Notes: generated by a model from the letters alone, not told the origin. Counted from the stretch's first letter, positions 6,612 to 13,312 are shown. The stretch is 16,677 nucleotides of DNA from JAAEEP01 sp035529155 (GCA_035529155.1 DATKXF010000026.1:1-16677), one strand, 5' to 3'. Made by a program: numbers and translations.

Positions 6612-8078
6612 ATGTTAAAGGCAGAATGGCTCAAGGGAATATACCCCGCTCTCGTCACCCCATTCAAGGACGATGAGAGCATAAACGAGGAGATGCTGAG
6701 GAACCTTGTCGAGCACCTCATGCCCGATGTGGACGGATTCGTGGTCAACGGTACGACCGGTGAATTCGTTTACCTGTCCGAGCAGGAGAGGAACCGTGCT
6801 ATAGAAGTCGTTGTAGACCAGGTGGACGGAAGGAAGCCGGTCATCGCGGGAACCGGTTCCAGCGGTACCAAGATCACTGTCGAGCTCACCAAGGACGCCA
6901 TGGACCTTGGTGCGGATGCTGCACTAGTGGTCACGCCTTACTACTTCAACCCTTCATGGAAAGAGATGTACGAGCACTTTGACGAGGTCAACTCGGTTGG
7001 ATTTCCGATCATTCTCTATAACATACCGCAGTGCACGAATGTCCATCAGAAGTGGTGGACATCGGAAGGTCTGGCATACCTTGATAACGTCATTGGGATA
7101 AAGGACTCCAGCGGGGACATGTCCTACATGGCCGCCCTCTTCGAGAAGTTCAGAGGCAAGATCAGCATCCTGTGCGGTCACGACGAGGTGGCAATGGCGG
7201 CAATGGCAGAGGGAGCTGATGGAGTCATCCTGGCAAGCGCCAATTTGATTCCCAACATCTGGCAGGATATACGAAACCACATCAATAAGGGAGAGATCGA
7301 AGAGGCTAGACAGCTTCAGCAGAAGATACAGAAGCTTGTGAGGATAGTTGCACGGACCAGCGGCCCCCAATCATGCAAGGCGGGTCTGTGGACGATGGGT
7401 GTCGATGTAGGGAAGTCCAGAAGGCCTACCATGCCCGGAGACGCCTTCCAGCACGAGGATTATGAAGAGCTCAGGATCGAGCTAGAGAATATTGGTAAGA
7501 TACCCAAAAGGGAGATCGAGTACGACCTTGGAAAGAGGAAGATTCGGACTAACGTGTTCGCGACTCCGCAGACACCCTCGGTGGTAAGGAACTTCGAGCT
7601 CCTAGTAGGGGAAGGATTCGCGGGACCGCCCGTTCAGGAGACCGCCCACACCGACCTTCTGATAGGACTCAAGGGAGGGCCCGTCGAGAAGGCTATCGAT
7701 CGTGCCCTTGCGGTGGATGTGGACCAGGCCAAGATGCGAATCGTATTGGACCGCCCAAGGACATTACTGGTGCCCACGATCTCGACCAGGACGGCTAGTC
7801 AAGAGGAGCTTCTTTATGTCCATGCGGTTGATGGGCTCAAGTGGGGTATAGAGGCCTCGATTAAGGACGGATTCCTTCCGGAGGATATGCTTGATGATAT
7901 TGTGCTGCTAGCCAACGTTTTCGTGCATCCTGCTGCGGCCAACAGGCGCAGGGTCATGGTGAACAACTACAAGGCTGCCAGGCACGCCATCAGGAAGGCG
8001 ATCGAGGGAAGGCCAACGATGGATGAGATCTTCTACCAGAAGAGATCTGTCAGGCATCCGTTCAAGTACACCCCATAA
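6612..8078 (+). CDS. DapA-family aldolase fused to divergent Fae domain, copy 2
   Basis: A 488-residue paralogue of the preceding gene, starting three bases after its stop behind a G-rich ribosome-binding stretch (GGAAGGGGGTG), so it is the second gene of one operon. The aldolase domain is intact: GTTGE (47-51), Y136 in LYNIP and K164 in GIKDSSGD. The DHDPS arginine is again cysteine (C141). The C-terminal half (about 328-488) is a more diverged Fae domain. It keeps LLVGEG, the conserved histidine H346 in AHTDLLIG, TLLVP, DGFLP, NVFVHPAA, NNYKAARHAI and the Fae-like tail QKRSVRHPF. It has lost the EPN loop, shortened to LDRP, and carries VHAV (403-406) where copy 1 has GPAQ. Both copies share a four-residue insertion before the histidine position, so they descend from one fused ancestor. 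Confidence 0.85.
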   Translation: MLKAEWLKGIYPALVTPFKDDESINEEMLRNLVEHLMPDVDGFVVNGTTGEFVYLSEQERNRAIEVVVDQVDGRKPVIAGTGSSGTKITVELTKDAMDLGADAALVVTPYYFNPSWKEMYEHFDEVNSVGFPIILYNIPQCTNVHQKWWTSEGLAYLDNVIGIKDSSGDMSYMAALFEKFRGKISILCGHDEVAMAAMAEGADGVILASANLIPNIWQDIRNHINKGEIEEARQLQQKIQKLVRIVARTSGPQSCKAGLWTMGVDVGKSRRPTMPGDAFQHEDYEELRIELENIGKIPKREIEYDLGKRKIRTNVFATPQTPSVVRNFELLVGEGFAGPPVQETAHTDLLIGLKGGPVEKAIDRALAVDVDQAKMRIVLDRPRTLLVPTISTRTASQEELLYVHAVDGLKWGIEASIKDGFLPEDMLDDIVLLANVFVHPAAANRRRVMVNNYKAARHAIRKAIEGRPTMDEIFYQKRSVRHPFKYTP

Positions 8079-8099
8079 GGGCGCTCTAAAAACGCTTCA

Positions 8100-8131
8100 G
8101 GGAGGTTATCCTCCCCGTTCCAATTATTTTT
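8100..8131 (+). terminator. Hairpin and T-run behind the aldolase-Fae operon
   Basis: GGGAGG (8100-8105), loop TTAT and CCTCCC (8110-8115) form a perfect six-pair stem 22 bases after the stop codon. TTTTT follows at 8127-8131. Archaeal termination depends mainly on the U-tract, so the stem may serve more for RNA stability. Confidence 0.6.
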
Positions 8132-8159
8132 GAGAATTCTCAGGTTCCAATAAAGGAAG

Positions 8160-8196
8160 AAAAATGGATAGAACTCAGTAAACTGATGGTTCTATC
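8160..8196 (-). terminator. Long hairpin overlapping the stop of the V4R regulator gene
   Basis: GATAGAAC (8167-8174) pairs with GTTCTATC (8189-8196). The inner TCAGT (8175-8179) pairs with ACTGA (8182-8186), giving 13 pairs around an AA loop with a two-base bulge. The minus-strand TGA stop (8177-8175) lies inside the stem. On the minus strand it is followed by a TTTTT run (8164-8160), so it reads as the 3' end of the regulator transcript. Confidence 0.65.
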
Positions 8197-8921
8197 ACAT
8201 ATTTACAGTAGTTCATTCCAGTTCCGAAACACTCGGTGTCCGTGACCTTCAGAGGGACTCCCGATCTTGTCTCCAGGATGGCTTCAATAATTCCCTCGTT
8301 CAAAAGGCAGAGAGTCTTGCTGGCTTCGGGGAGCTCTTTGCAGTCGTAGTCGTCCCTGATGATAAGGGTCAAGGGAAGGAATGTGTAGACGCAGACCTCC
8401 CCCATTTCGTGAATCTCATAGAACTCTTGGATCTCCTCCATCAGCTCCTCGATGGAGGTGGATTTCATTGACTTGGACAGCTCAGTCCCTATCTGCCTTC
8501 CTATGTCCTTGAGGACAGGGTCTATGTTGAACCCGATGGCCTCAACCCCAAGGATTATGCTTCTGATCATCCCCTTCAGAAACGAGCTGGGAGTGCCAAT
8601 CGAACTCTGGATGGTTTCCCCCACGGCCCTCCTCAGGTCTTCCCTGGGGACAACCGAGCTCCCGACAGGCCTTGAAATCAGATAGAATATCTTTCGCCGG
8701 TTGTCGGTAGGATCGTCCCTCGAGGCGACCAAGCCCTCCTTGACCATCTTGTCCAGATGCACGGACAGAGTTGATTGGGCCTTGCCAGTGAGTAAAGCAA
8801 TCTCGCTCAGGCTTAGGTCCTTCCTCTGAAGCTCACCAAGAATTTTCTGTCGGACCGGATTAGACACCTGCTTCAGTCCGGAACTTGTAGAGTAGACGTC
8901 AAAGGCCGACTTCTTGTTCAT
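8175..8921 (-). CDS. HTH regulator with C-terminal V4R domain (MsvR-like)
   Basis: The ATG at 8921-8919 gives 248 residues and follows a GGGGGTGGG ribosome-binding stretch and a TATA-like TCTTAAATATTA (8960-8949). An upstream ATG at 8975 is possible but lies before the promoter. Residues about 10-85 are an ArsR/MarR-type winged helix (NPVRQKILGELQ, LSLSEIALLTGKAQSTLSVH, then a basic wing DNRRKIFYLI). Residues about 115-245 match a V4R domain, ending in NEGIIEAILE, TDTECFGTGMNYCKYVIEP. V4R domains bind small hydrophobic or thiol-linked ligands, and in methanogen MsvR regulators their cysteines sense redox state. Five cysteines (177, 194, 205, 231, 239) all fall in this domain. It is convergent with the aldolase-Fae operon and follows corA on the same strand. 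Its ligand and targets are unknown. Confidence 0.85.
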   Translation of the reverse strand: MNKKSAFDVYSTSSGLKQVSNPVRQKILGELQRKDLSLSEIALLTGKAQSTLSVHLDKMVKEGLVASRDDPTDNRRKIFYLISRPVGSSVVPREDLRRAVGETIQSSIGTPSSFLKGMIRSIILGVEAIGFNIDPVLKDIGRQIGTELSKSMKSTSIEELMEEIQEFYEIHEMGEVCVYTFLPLTLIIRDDYDCKELPEASKTLCLLNEGIIEAILETRSGVPLKVTDTECFGTGMNYCKYVIEPSVY

Positions 8922-9015
8922 ATGAGCCCACCCCCAAATGCCAAGGATAATATTTAAGATGTGTGAAGACAGCAAATTCGCCCTTTGCGGAGACGATCGA
9001 CCTCAATTTGTTGGT

Positions 9016-10110
9016 TCAAATCCAATGTTTCCGCCTGAAGTAGAGTACAAGAAGAAGGGCAAGGGAGATCATCACTATCCAGACCATATAATATCCCCAG
9101 TCCCAGTTCAATTCCGGCATGTTGGCGAAGTTCATCCCATAGACACCGGCAATGAAGGTCAGTGGAATGAAGATCGTGGCTATTATGGTGAGCGTCTTCA
9201 TGACCTCGTTCATCCTATTGCTCACCGACGACATGTGTATGTCAAGGAGACCTGAGAGCACGTCTCGAAATGACTCCATGGTCTCGATCAATTCCACAGT
9301 GTGGTCGTAGATGTCCCTTATGAATATGGCTACCGCGTCAGTGATCAGTGTGTTCTCTGATCTAGCCATAGTGTTGATGAGCTCTCTTAAAGGCCATAGA
9401 GATCTCCGAACTATGAGCAACTGTTTCTTCATGGAGTTGATAACCTTTGGAGCATCTTTCATGAAGCCAGAGGATATCTCCAGATCGATGCTCTCAATCC
9501 AGTTGCCGATGCCCTCCATCACCTCGAAGTAATTGTCAATGATGGAATCCAAAAGGGAATAGGCCAGATAATCTGGCCCCATCTTCCTTATCCTCCCCTT
9601 GCTGTTCCTTATCCTGTCACGGACCCGTTCGAAGCAGTCTCCCTCCTTCTCCTGGAAGGAGATCACGTAATTGCGACCCAAAACTATCGATACCTGCTCG
9701 GAGTCCACCAGATTCTCTTTTTTGTCGAAGGATAGCATCTTCACAGTAATGAAGAGGTAATCTTCGTAATCCTCAATCTTTGGCCTCTGGCCAGTGTGCA
9801 GTATGTCCTCAAGTACAAGGGGATGGAGGCCGAACGCTTCGCCAAGCTCTTTGATCATCTCAATATTGGACAGGCCATCGACGTTGATCCATGAAATCGT
9901 GGAGGTCTCTTTGAGACGAACACATTCCTGGACAGTGGCTTCCTTCCACTCCTGGATCTCGGCCATGTCGTAGTCGATGACGCGTATCTTGGGCTCTTCT
10001 TCCCTCTCTTCACCCACAAACACCAAGGCGCCCGGGGGAAGTCCTCTCCCCTTGGAGGAGGTCCTAAAGAGCTTGTTCATTTCCCGGCTCAGCCTTTTGG
10101 TGGCGTTCAT
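9016..10110 (-). CDS. corA: CorA-family divalent metal (Mg2+/Co2+) channel
   Basis: A 364-residue inner-membrane channel subunit, normal length for CorA, which acts as a homopentamer. The large cytoplasmic N-terminal domain carries the family segments WINVDGL, LHPLVLEDILHTGQRPKIEDY and YLAYSLLDSIIDNYF, then long stalk helices. The first membrane helix (about 303-324) ends in the selectivity signature YGMNF (324-328) followed by MPEL, and the second (about 339-358) ends in RRKHWI. A GGAGGG ribosome-binding site sits four bases before the ATG. A TATA-like CATAAATC (10149-10142) lies further upstream, with the palindrome ATATCGATAT (10128-10137) between them as a possible operator. It is divergent from mtnA. 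Uptake of Mg2+ is the default reading, but CorA members also carry Co2+, Ni2+ or Zn2+. Confidence 0.95.
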   Translation of the reverse strand: MNATKRLSREMNKLFRTSSKGRGLPPGALVFVGEEREEEPKIRVIDYDMAEIQEWKEATVQECVRLKETSTISWINVDGLSNIEMIKELGEAFGLHPLVLEDILHTGQRPKIEDYEDYLFITVKMLSFDKKENLVDSEQVSIVLGRNYVISFQEKEGDCFERVRDRIRNSKGRIRKMGPDYLAYSLLDSIIDNYFEVMEGIGNWIESIDLEISSGFMKDAPKVINSMKKQLLIVRRSLWPLRELINTMARSENTLITDAVAIFIRDIYDHTVELIETMESFRDVLSGLLDIHMSSVSNRMNEVMKTLTIIATIFIPLTFIAGVYGMNFANMPELNWDWGYYMVWIVMISLALLLVLYFRRKHWI

Positions 10111-10249
10111 GTTCCCTCCAGAATATTATATCGATATCTTAGATTTATGAGTTTCTTTTCCAACTCAATATGAGCCAATCCGACTGACTAGAGTTCCCTA
10201 GGTAACGATACATTTCTATTCATCATACCCATTTACGAGTGGTGAACAA

Positions 10250-11263
10250 TTGAAGGTGGCTATAGGCGACCGGGAGAACGATATCAAGGCGGTCTGGTTC
10301 GAAAACGGAAGAGTGAGAATGATCGATCAGAGAATTCTTCCCCAGCGTTTCATGATCATCGATTTCGAGGATCATCGGAAGGTCGCCGAGGCCATTTCCA
10401 ATATGACGGTGAGAGGCGCCCCGTCGATAGGGGCGACCGCCGCTTACGGAATGGCATTGGCGGCGATCCACGGACAGGACATGGCTGAAGCAGAAGCGAT
10501 CCTCAAGGGTTCCAGACCCACCGCTAACGATCTATTCTATGCGGTGGATTACATGTTGAATTCCATCCAATCGGGGTTGGATGCCCTTGAAGCCGCGGAA
10601 AAGTATGCAGATGACATCGTCGATAGGTGCAGGCTAATCGGGGAACATGGATCATCCCTAATAGAGGATGGGGCCAGGATCATGACCCACTGCAACGCTG
10701 GAGCGCTTGCTGCCGTAGACATCGGGACTGCCCTCGCTCCGATCAAAGATGCCTGGAGTAAGGGAAAGCAGCTGTTCGTATACGTTTCAGAGACCCGGCC
10801 CAGACTGCAAGGGATGCGACTTACAGCGTGGGAGCTGCTCAACGAGGGCATCCCCCACGCCATCATTCCTGACGGAGCCTCCGGCCATTACATGAAGCAG
10901 GGAGTTGACCTGGTCATCACCGGAGCGGATAGGATCACATCCAATGGTGATGTTGCTAACAAGATAGGCACCTACGAGAAAGCTGTGATAGCCAAAGAGC
11001 TTAAGATCCCGTTCTATGTTGCGGCGCCGTTCTCCACCTTTGATTTCTCCATTAGCAATGGCCAGGACATACCGATCGAACACAGGTCTGAGGAGGAGGT
11101 GACGATGATCGACGGTTCGAGGATCGCCCCGCTGGGTTCACCGGCCTTCAACCCGGCATTCGATGTGACTCCGGCAGGGTTGGTTACCGCCTTCATCACG
11201 GAGACTGGTGTACTGAAGGTAGAGGACATCCACAAGATCAGGAGTGAGAATGATGTCCTCTGA
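10250..11263 (+). CDS. mtnA: 5-methylthioribose-1-phosphate isomerase
   Basis: MtnA converts methylthioribose 1-phosphate to methylthioribulose 1-phosphate in salvage of methylthioadenosine; some homologues also accept 5-deoxyribose 1-phosphate. The 337-residue length fits. The signature MTVRGAPSIGATAAYGMALA (52-71), catalytic cysteine C148 in THCNAGALA and catalytic aspartate D227 in TGADRI are present. So are the C-terminal NPAFDVTP (301-308) and PAGLVTAFITETG segments. RGAP argues for MtnA rather than the related ribose-1,5-bisphosphate isomerase or eIF2B-like proteins. The start is a TTG at 10250, supported by GGTGA (10241-10245) four bases ahead; a GTG at 10256 is an alternative. It overlaps the class II aldolase gene, which supplies the next step. 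Confidence 0.93.
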   Translation: MKVAIGDRENDIKAVWFENGRVRMIDQRILPQRFMIIDFEDHRKVAEAISNMTVRGAPSIGATAAYGMALAAIHGQDMAEAEAILKGSRPTANDLFYAVDYMLNSIQSGLDALEAAEKYADDIVDRCRLIGEHGSSLIEDGARIMTHCNAGALAAVDIGTALAPIKDAWSKGKQLFVYVSETRPRLQGMRLTAWELLNEGIPHAIIPDGASGHYMKQGVDLVITGADRITSNGDVANKIGTYEKAVIAKELKIPFYVAAPFSTFDFSISNGQDIPIEHRSEEEVTMIDGSRIAPLGSPAFNPAFDVTPAGLVTAFITETGVLKVEDIHKIRSENDVL

Positions 11264-11873
11264 GAGCAGCCTCCGGATGGAGATGGTGAGATTCGGGAGA
11301 CTGATGTCGGAGAGGGGTCTGACCTTCGCGACCGGCGGGAATCTAAGTGTGAGGCTGGATGAGGAGACCGTTCTCATAACCCCATCTGGTGTAAGAAAGG
11401 GCGAGATGAGGGGAGACGACCTCATAGTCATGAACCTGAGTGACGGAAGCTTCGAAGGACACGGGAAGCCCTCGATCGAGGCGCCACTGCACACGATTTT
11501 CTACAAGAGGAAAGATGTCAACGCCGTTCTACACGGTCACCCTCCATTCTGCACGATACTCGCGGTGACGGGGAAGACCCTCAAGACCGCCCTGATTCCT
11601 GAAGGGATATTGGTGCTAGGCAGAGTCCCATTGGTCCCTTACAGAACACCTGGTTCAGTCGATCTCGCCTCTTCCCTCATGTCAGCAAAGGGAGATGGAA
11701 AGGGATATCTCATGGAGAAGCACGGCGCCCTTGCGGTGGGAGCCGATCTTGGGGAGGCCTTCAATCGATTGGAGGAAATGGAGTTCATAGCCAGCATCCA
11801 GGTTCGAGTAGAGAAACTTGGTGGGGCGGAGGAACTCCCCGATGAGGAGATTGAGAAGATCCTCCGCCTATGA
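11250..11873 (+). CDS. Class II (FucA/AraD-type) aldolase, probable methylthioribulose/deoxyribulose-1-phosphate aldolase
   Basis: A Zn-dependent aldolase of about 207 residues. It has the GGNLS phosphate-binding motif (29-33), TPSG (44-47), catalytic glutamate E77 in SIEAPLH and Zn ligands H95 and H97 in LHGHPP and H158 in EKHGALAVG. It overlaps the end of mtnA by 14 bases. The ribosome-binding site GGAG (11241-11244) lies inside mtnA and serves the ATG at 11250; the ATG at 11253 and the GTG at 11244 are alternatives. The pairing with MtnA suggests it cleaves methylthioribulose 1-phosphate or 5-deoxyribulose 1-phosphate to dihydroxyacetone phosphate and an aldehyde, as in the MTA-DHAP shunt described for some bacteria and methanogens. 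Fold and metal site are seen; the substrate is inferred from the neighbour. Confidence 0.88.
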   Translation: MMSSESSLRMEMVRFGRLMSERGLTFATGGNLSVRLDEETVLITPSGVRKGEMRGDDLIVMNLSDGSFEGHGKPSIEAPLHTIFYKRKDVNAVLHGHPPFCTILAVTGKTLKTALIPEGILVLGRVPLVPYRTPGSVDLASSLMSAKGDGKGYLMEKHGALAVGADLGEAFNRLEEMEFIASIQVRVEKLGGAEELPDEEIEKILRL

Positions 11874-11895
11874 ACCCAGATTATCTAAGGGTGTC

Positions 11896-12513
11896 TCAGA
11901 TCCCCTCAAGATGATCATTTTCGTTCATCTTCACTAGGACCAATCTGTCTCCTCTTCTCGAATACTGGGAGATGGCGCCGTTGTCCATTTCCACATTATA
12001 CAGGTTGTCGAGATGACAGCCAAGAACGGTCATGGTGAACACCTGGAAGATGAAGTTGTGCGTCACCAGGAGTGTGTTCTCATTCTCCCGATCCCAGAGG
12101 TCTTGAAGGATGAAACGGGACACCCTTTCATAGACTTCGAGAACACTTTCTCCTCCAGGGAATCGTAACTGGGAAGGGTGATTTTTCATTAATTCGTATT
12201 CTTGGGGGTGACTTATTCGAGCCTTTTCCAGATCAATTCCGGTCCATATTCCACAATCTGGGTCAGAGAGTTCGGGTGACTCAGTGAATGGGATTCCAAG
12301 AACCTCGGAGACTATTTCAGCCGTCTCCACGGATCTCAGCACAGGGCTGGTGTATATGGACGAAATCTGCTTTTTTCGAAGGGTTTCAGCAGCTGCTCTT
12401 GCTTGCTCTCTACCCCTTTGGCTGAGCTCGATGTCAGAGTGTCCCCTGAATAGCTTTTTCCTGTTCCATTCGGTTTCTCCGTGCCTGAGTAGATATATCA
12501 TTCGCCAGGCCAT
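11896..12513 (-). CDS. Histidine phosphatase / phosphoglycerate mutase family
   Basis: A 205-residue cytoplasmic enzyme of the histidine-phosphatase superfamily, in which a histidine is transiently phosphorylated. The N-terminal signature LLRHGETEWN (8-17) carries catalytic H11. The second-half residues are R60 in YTSPVLRSVETAE, the acidic SPELSDPDCGIWTG segment and H152 in LLVTHNF. The start at 12513 follows GGAGGT by four bases and is preferred over the upstream ATG at 12552. Homologues include cofactor-dependent phosphoglycerate mutase, alpha-ribazole phosphatase (CobC) and broad-range sugar phosphatases. The sequence does not decide between these. It converges on the aldolase gene and is divergent from the DUF2178-like gene. 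Confidence 0.9.
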   Translation of the reverse strand: MAWRMIYLLRHGETEWNRKKLFRGHSDIELSQRGREQARAAAETLRKKQISSIYTSPVLRSVETAEIVSEVLGIPFTESPELSDPDCGIWTGIDLEKARISHPQEYELMKNHPSQLRFPGGESVLEVYERVSRFILQDLWDRENENTLLVTHNFIFQVFTMTVLGCHLDNLYNVEMDNGAISQYSRRGDRLVLVKMNENDHLEGI

Positions 12514-12619
12514 GTTGGACCTCCAAGTCGGATAGGCAGAGCGGGCTATCACTCATTCTCGTGATAATTCTTATGGTGCTTCTCGTCGACTGGAGATAGT
12601 AATGTTTAGTCTATATGTA

Positions 12620-12676
12620 TTTACAATAAGTAAAGTTAATATAACATAATGTAATATATACATTACATATAGGTGA
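12620..12676 (+). promoter_or_regulatory. AT-rich promoter with inverted repeats before the DUF2178/XRE pair
   Basis: TTTAC (12620-12624) and GTAAA (12630-12634) form one inverted repeat. ATGTAAT (12649-12655), six bases and ATTACAT (12662-12668) form a second, perfect seven-base pair. The TATA-like TTAATATAAC (12636-12645) lies between them, and GGTGA (12672-12676) is the ribosome-binding site for the ATG at 12681. The second repeat falls near the expected transcription start, a position suited to repression. The small XRE protein encoded downstream is a natural candidate binder, which would make the pair self-regulating. Confidence 0.55.
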
Positions 12677-12680
12677 TGAA

Positions 12681-13082
12681 ATGAAACCTATGATGTACAG
12701 GTTCTACGCAAGATTGGGTTTGATCATCGTAGCCCTATTCGTTGCCCTCTCCATATTCCTAGAGATCTATGCTTTGCCCTTGATAGTTACCCCAGTTGCC
12801 ATTCTGTGTCTCCTTGCTCTGAGACGTCAAGTTGATGGATTGATAATCGATGAAAGGACCTATCGCATAAGTGAGCTCGCTTCCAGAAGGACTGTGCAGT
12901 TCGTTGGGGTTGCTACAGGAATAGCAGGCGGGGTGATGGTTGTTCTAGGACAGATGGGGTACGAGGAGGCCTCCTTACCTGGATATGCCATGGGATTCAT
13001 GGCCTCCTTCCTCATATTCTGCTACATTGGGTTCTATAGGTATTATAGGAGGAAGCTGGGAGAGTTCACCGATGCAGAATAA
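12681..13082 (+). CDS. DUF2178-like four-helix membrane protein
   Basis: A 133-residue integral membrane protein with about four hydrophobic segments (about 9-27, 29-46, 72-94 and 100-120). A conserved-looking polar loop lies between the second and third: DGLIIDERTYRISELASRRT (52-71). That DER..RISE.A...T pattern is what I associate with the DUF2178 family, whose function is unknown. The C-terminus is basic (RYYRRK), suggesting it lies in the cytoplasm. The gene overlaps the start of the XRE regulator by 11 bases, so they are translated together. Such membrane-protein plus small-XRE pairs recur in archaea and bacteria and may form a regulated membrane module. What it senses or moves is not visible. 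Confidence 0.75.
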   Translation: MKPMMYRFYARLGLIIVALFVALSIFLEIYALPLIVTPVAILCLLALRRQVDGLIIDERTYRISELASRRTVQFVGVATGIAGGVMVVLGQMGYEEASLPGYAMGFMASFLIFCYIGFYRYYRRKLGEFTDAE

Positions 13083-13260
13083 GATCAAGGTCCTCAGGGC
13101 AATGCATGACCTCACCCAAGAGGAGTTAGCCAGCAGGATAGGGGTTACCAGGCAGACAATTATTGCTATAGAGAAGGGAAGGTACGACCCCTCACTGGAC
13201 CTAGCATTCAAGATCGCAGGTTACTTCCAACTGAGTATAGAGGATATTTTCAAACCATGA
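13072..13260 (+). CDS. Small XRE-family HTH regulator
   Basis: A 62-residue protein consisting of a single Cro/C1-type helix-turn-helix: MQNKIKVLRAMHDLTQEELA, then SRIGVTRQTIIAIEKGRYDP and the closing helices LDLAFKIAGYFQLSIEDIF. It starts at the ATG inside the last codons of the membrane-protein gene, with GGGAGAG about eight bases ahead. Proteins of this size bind DNA as dimers at short inverted repeats. The 7-6-7 inverted repeat at 12649-12668 upstream of its own operon is the obvious candidate site. No ligand-binding domain is present, so any signal presumably comes through the co-encoded membrane protein or through its abundance. Confidence 0.9.
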   Translation: MQNKIKVLRAMHDLTQEELASRIGVTRQTIIAIEKGRYDPSLDLAFKIAGYFQLSIEDIFKP

Positions 13261-13312
13261 TATGTCAAGAGAAGTTGGTATAAGTTCCTTAATTTTATTT
13301 TCCGGAGAAGCG

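Noticed and set aside
5184..8078. Annotation of the tandem genes as lysine-pathway dapA
   Set aside because: The DHDPS arginine is missing in both copies, both carry a Fae-type second domain, and no other lysine genes are nearby.
8938..9255. Plus-strand open frame across the V4R promoter and the end of corA
   Set aside because: It overlaps the regulator's promoter and the antisense of the CorA GMN region and has no motif.
10250..11263. Ribose-1,5-bisphosphate isomerase or eIF2B-like protein instead of MtnA
   Set aside because: The RGAPSIG signature, THCNAG cysteine and NPAFDVTP segment match MtnA, and the neighbouring class II aldolase fits methylthioribulose chemistry.
12514..12552. Longer N-terminus for the histidine phosphatase starting at 12552
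   Set aside because: The GGAGGT ribosome-binding site points to the ATG at 12513, and the extra residues are not family-like.
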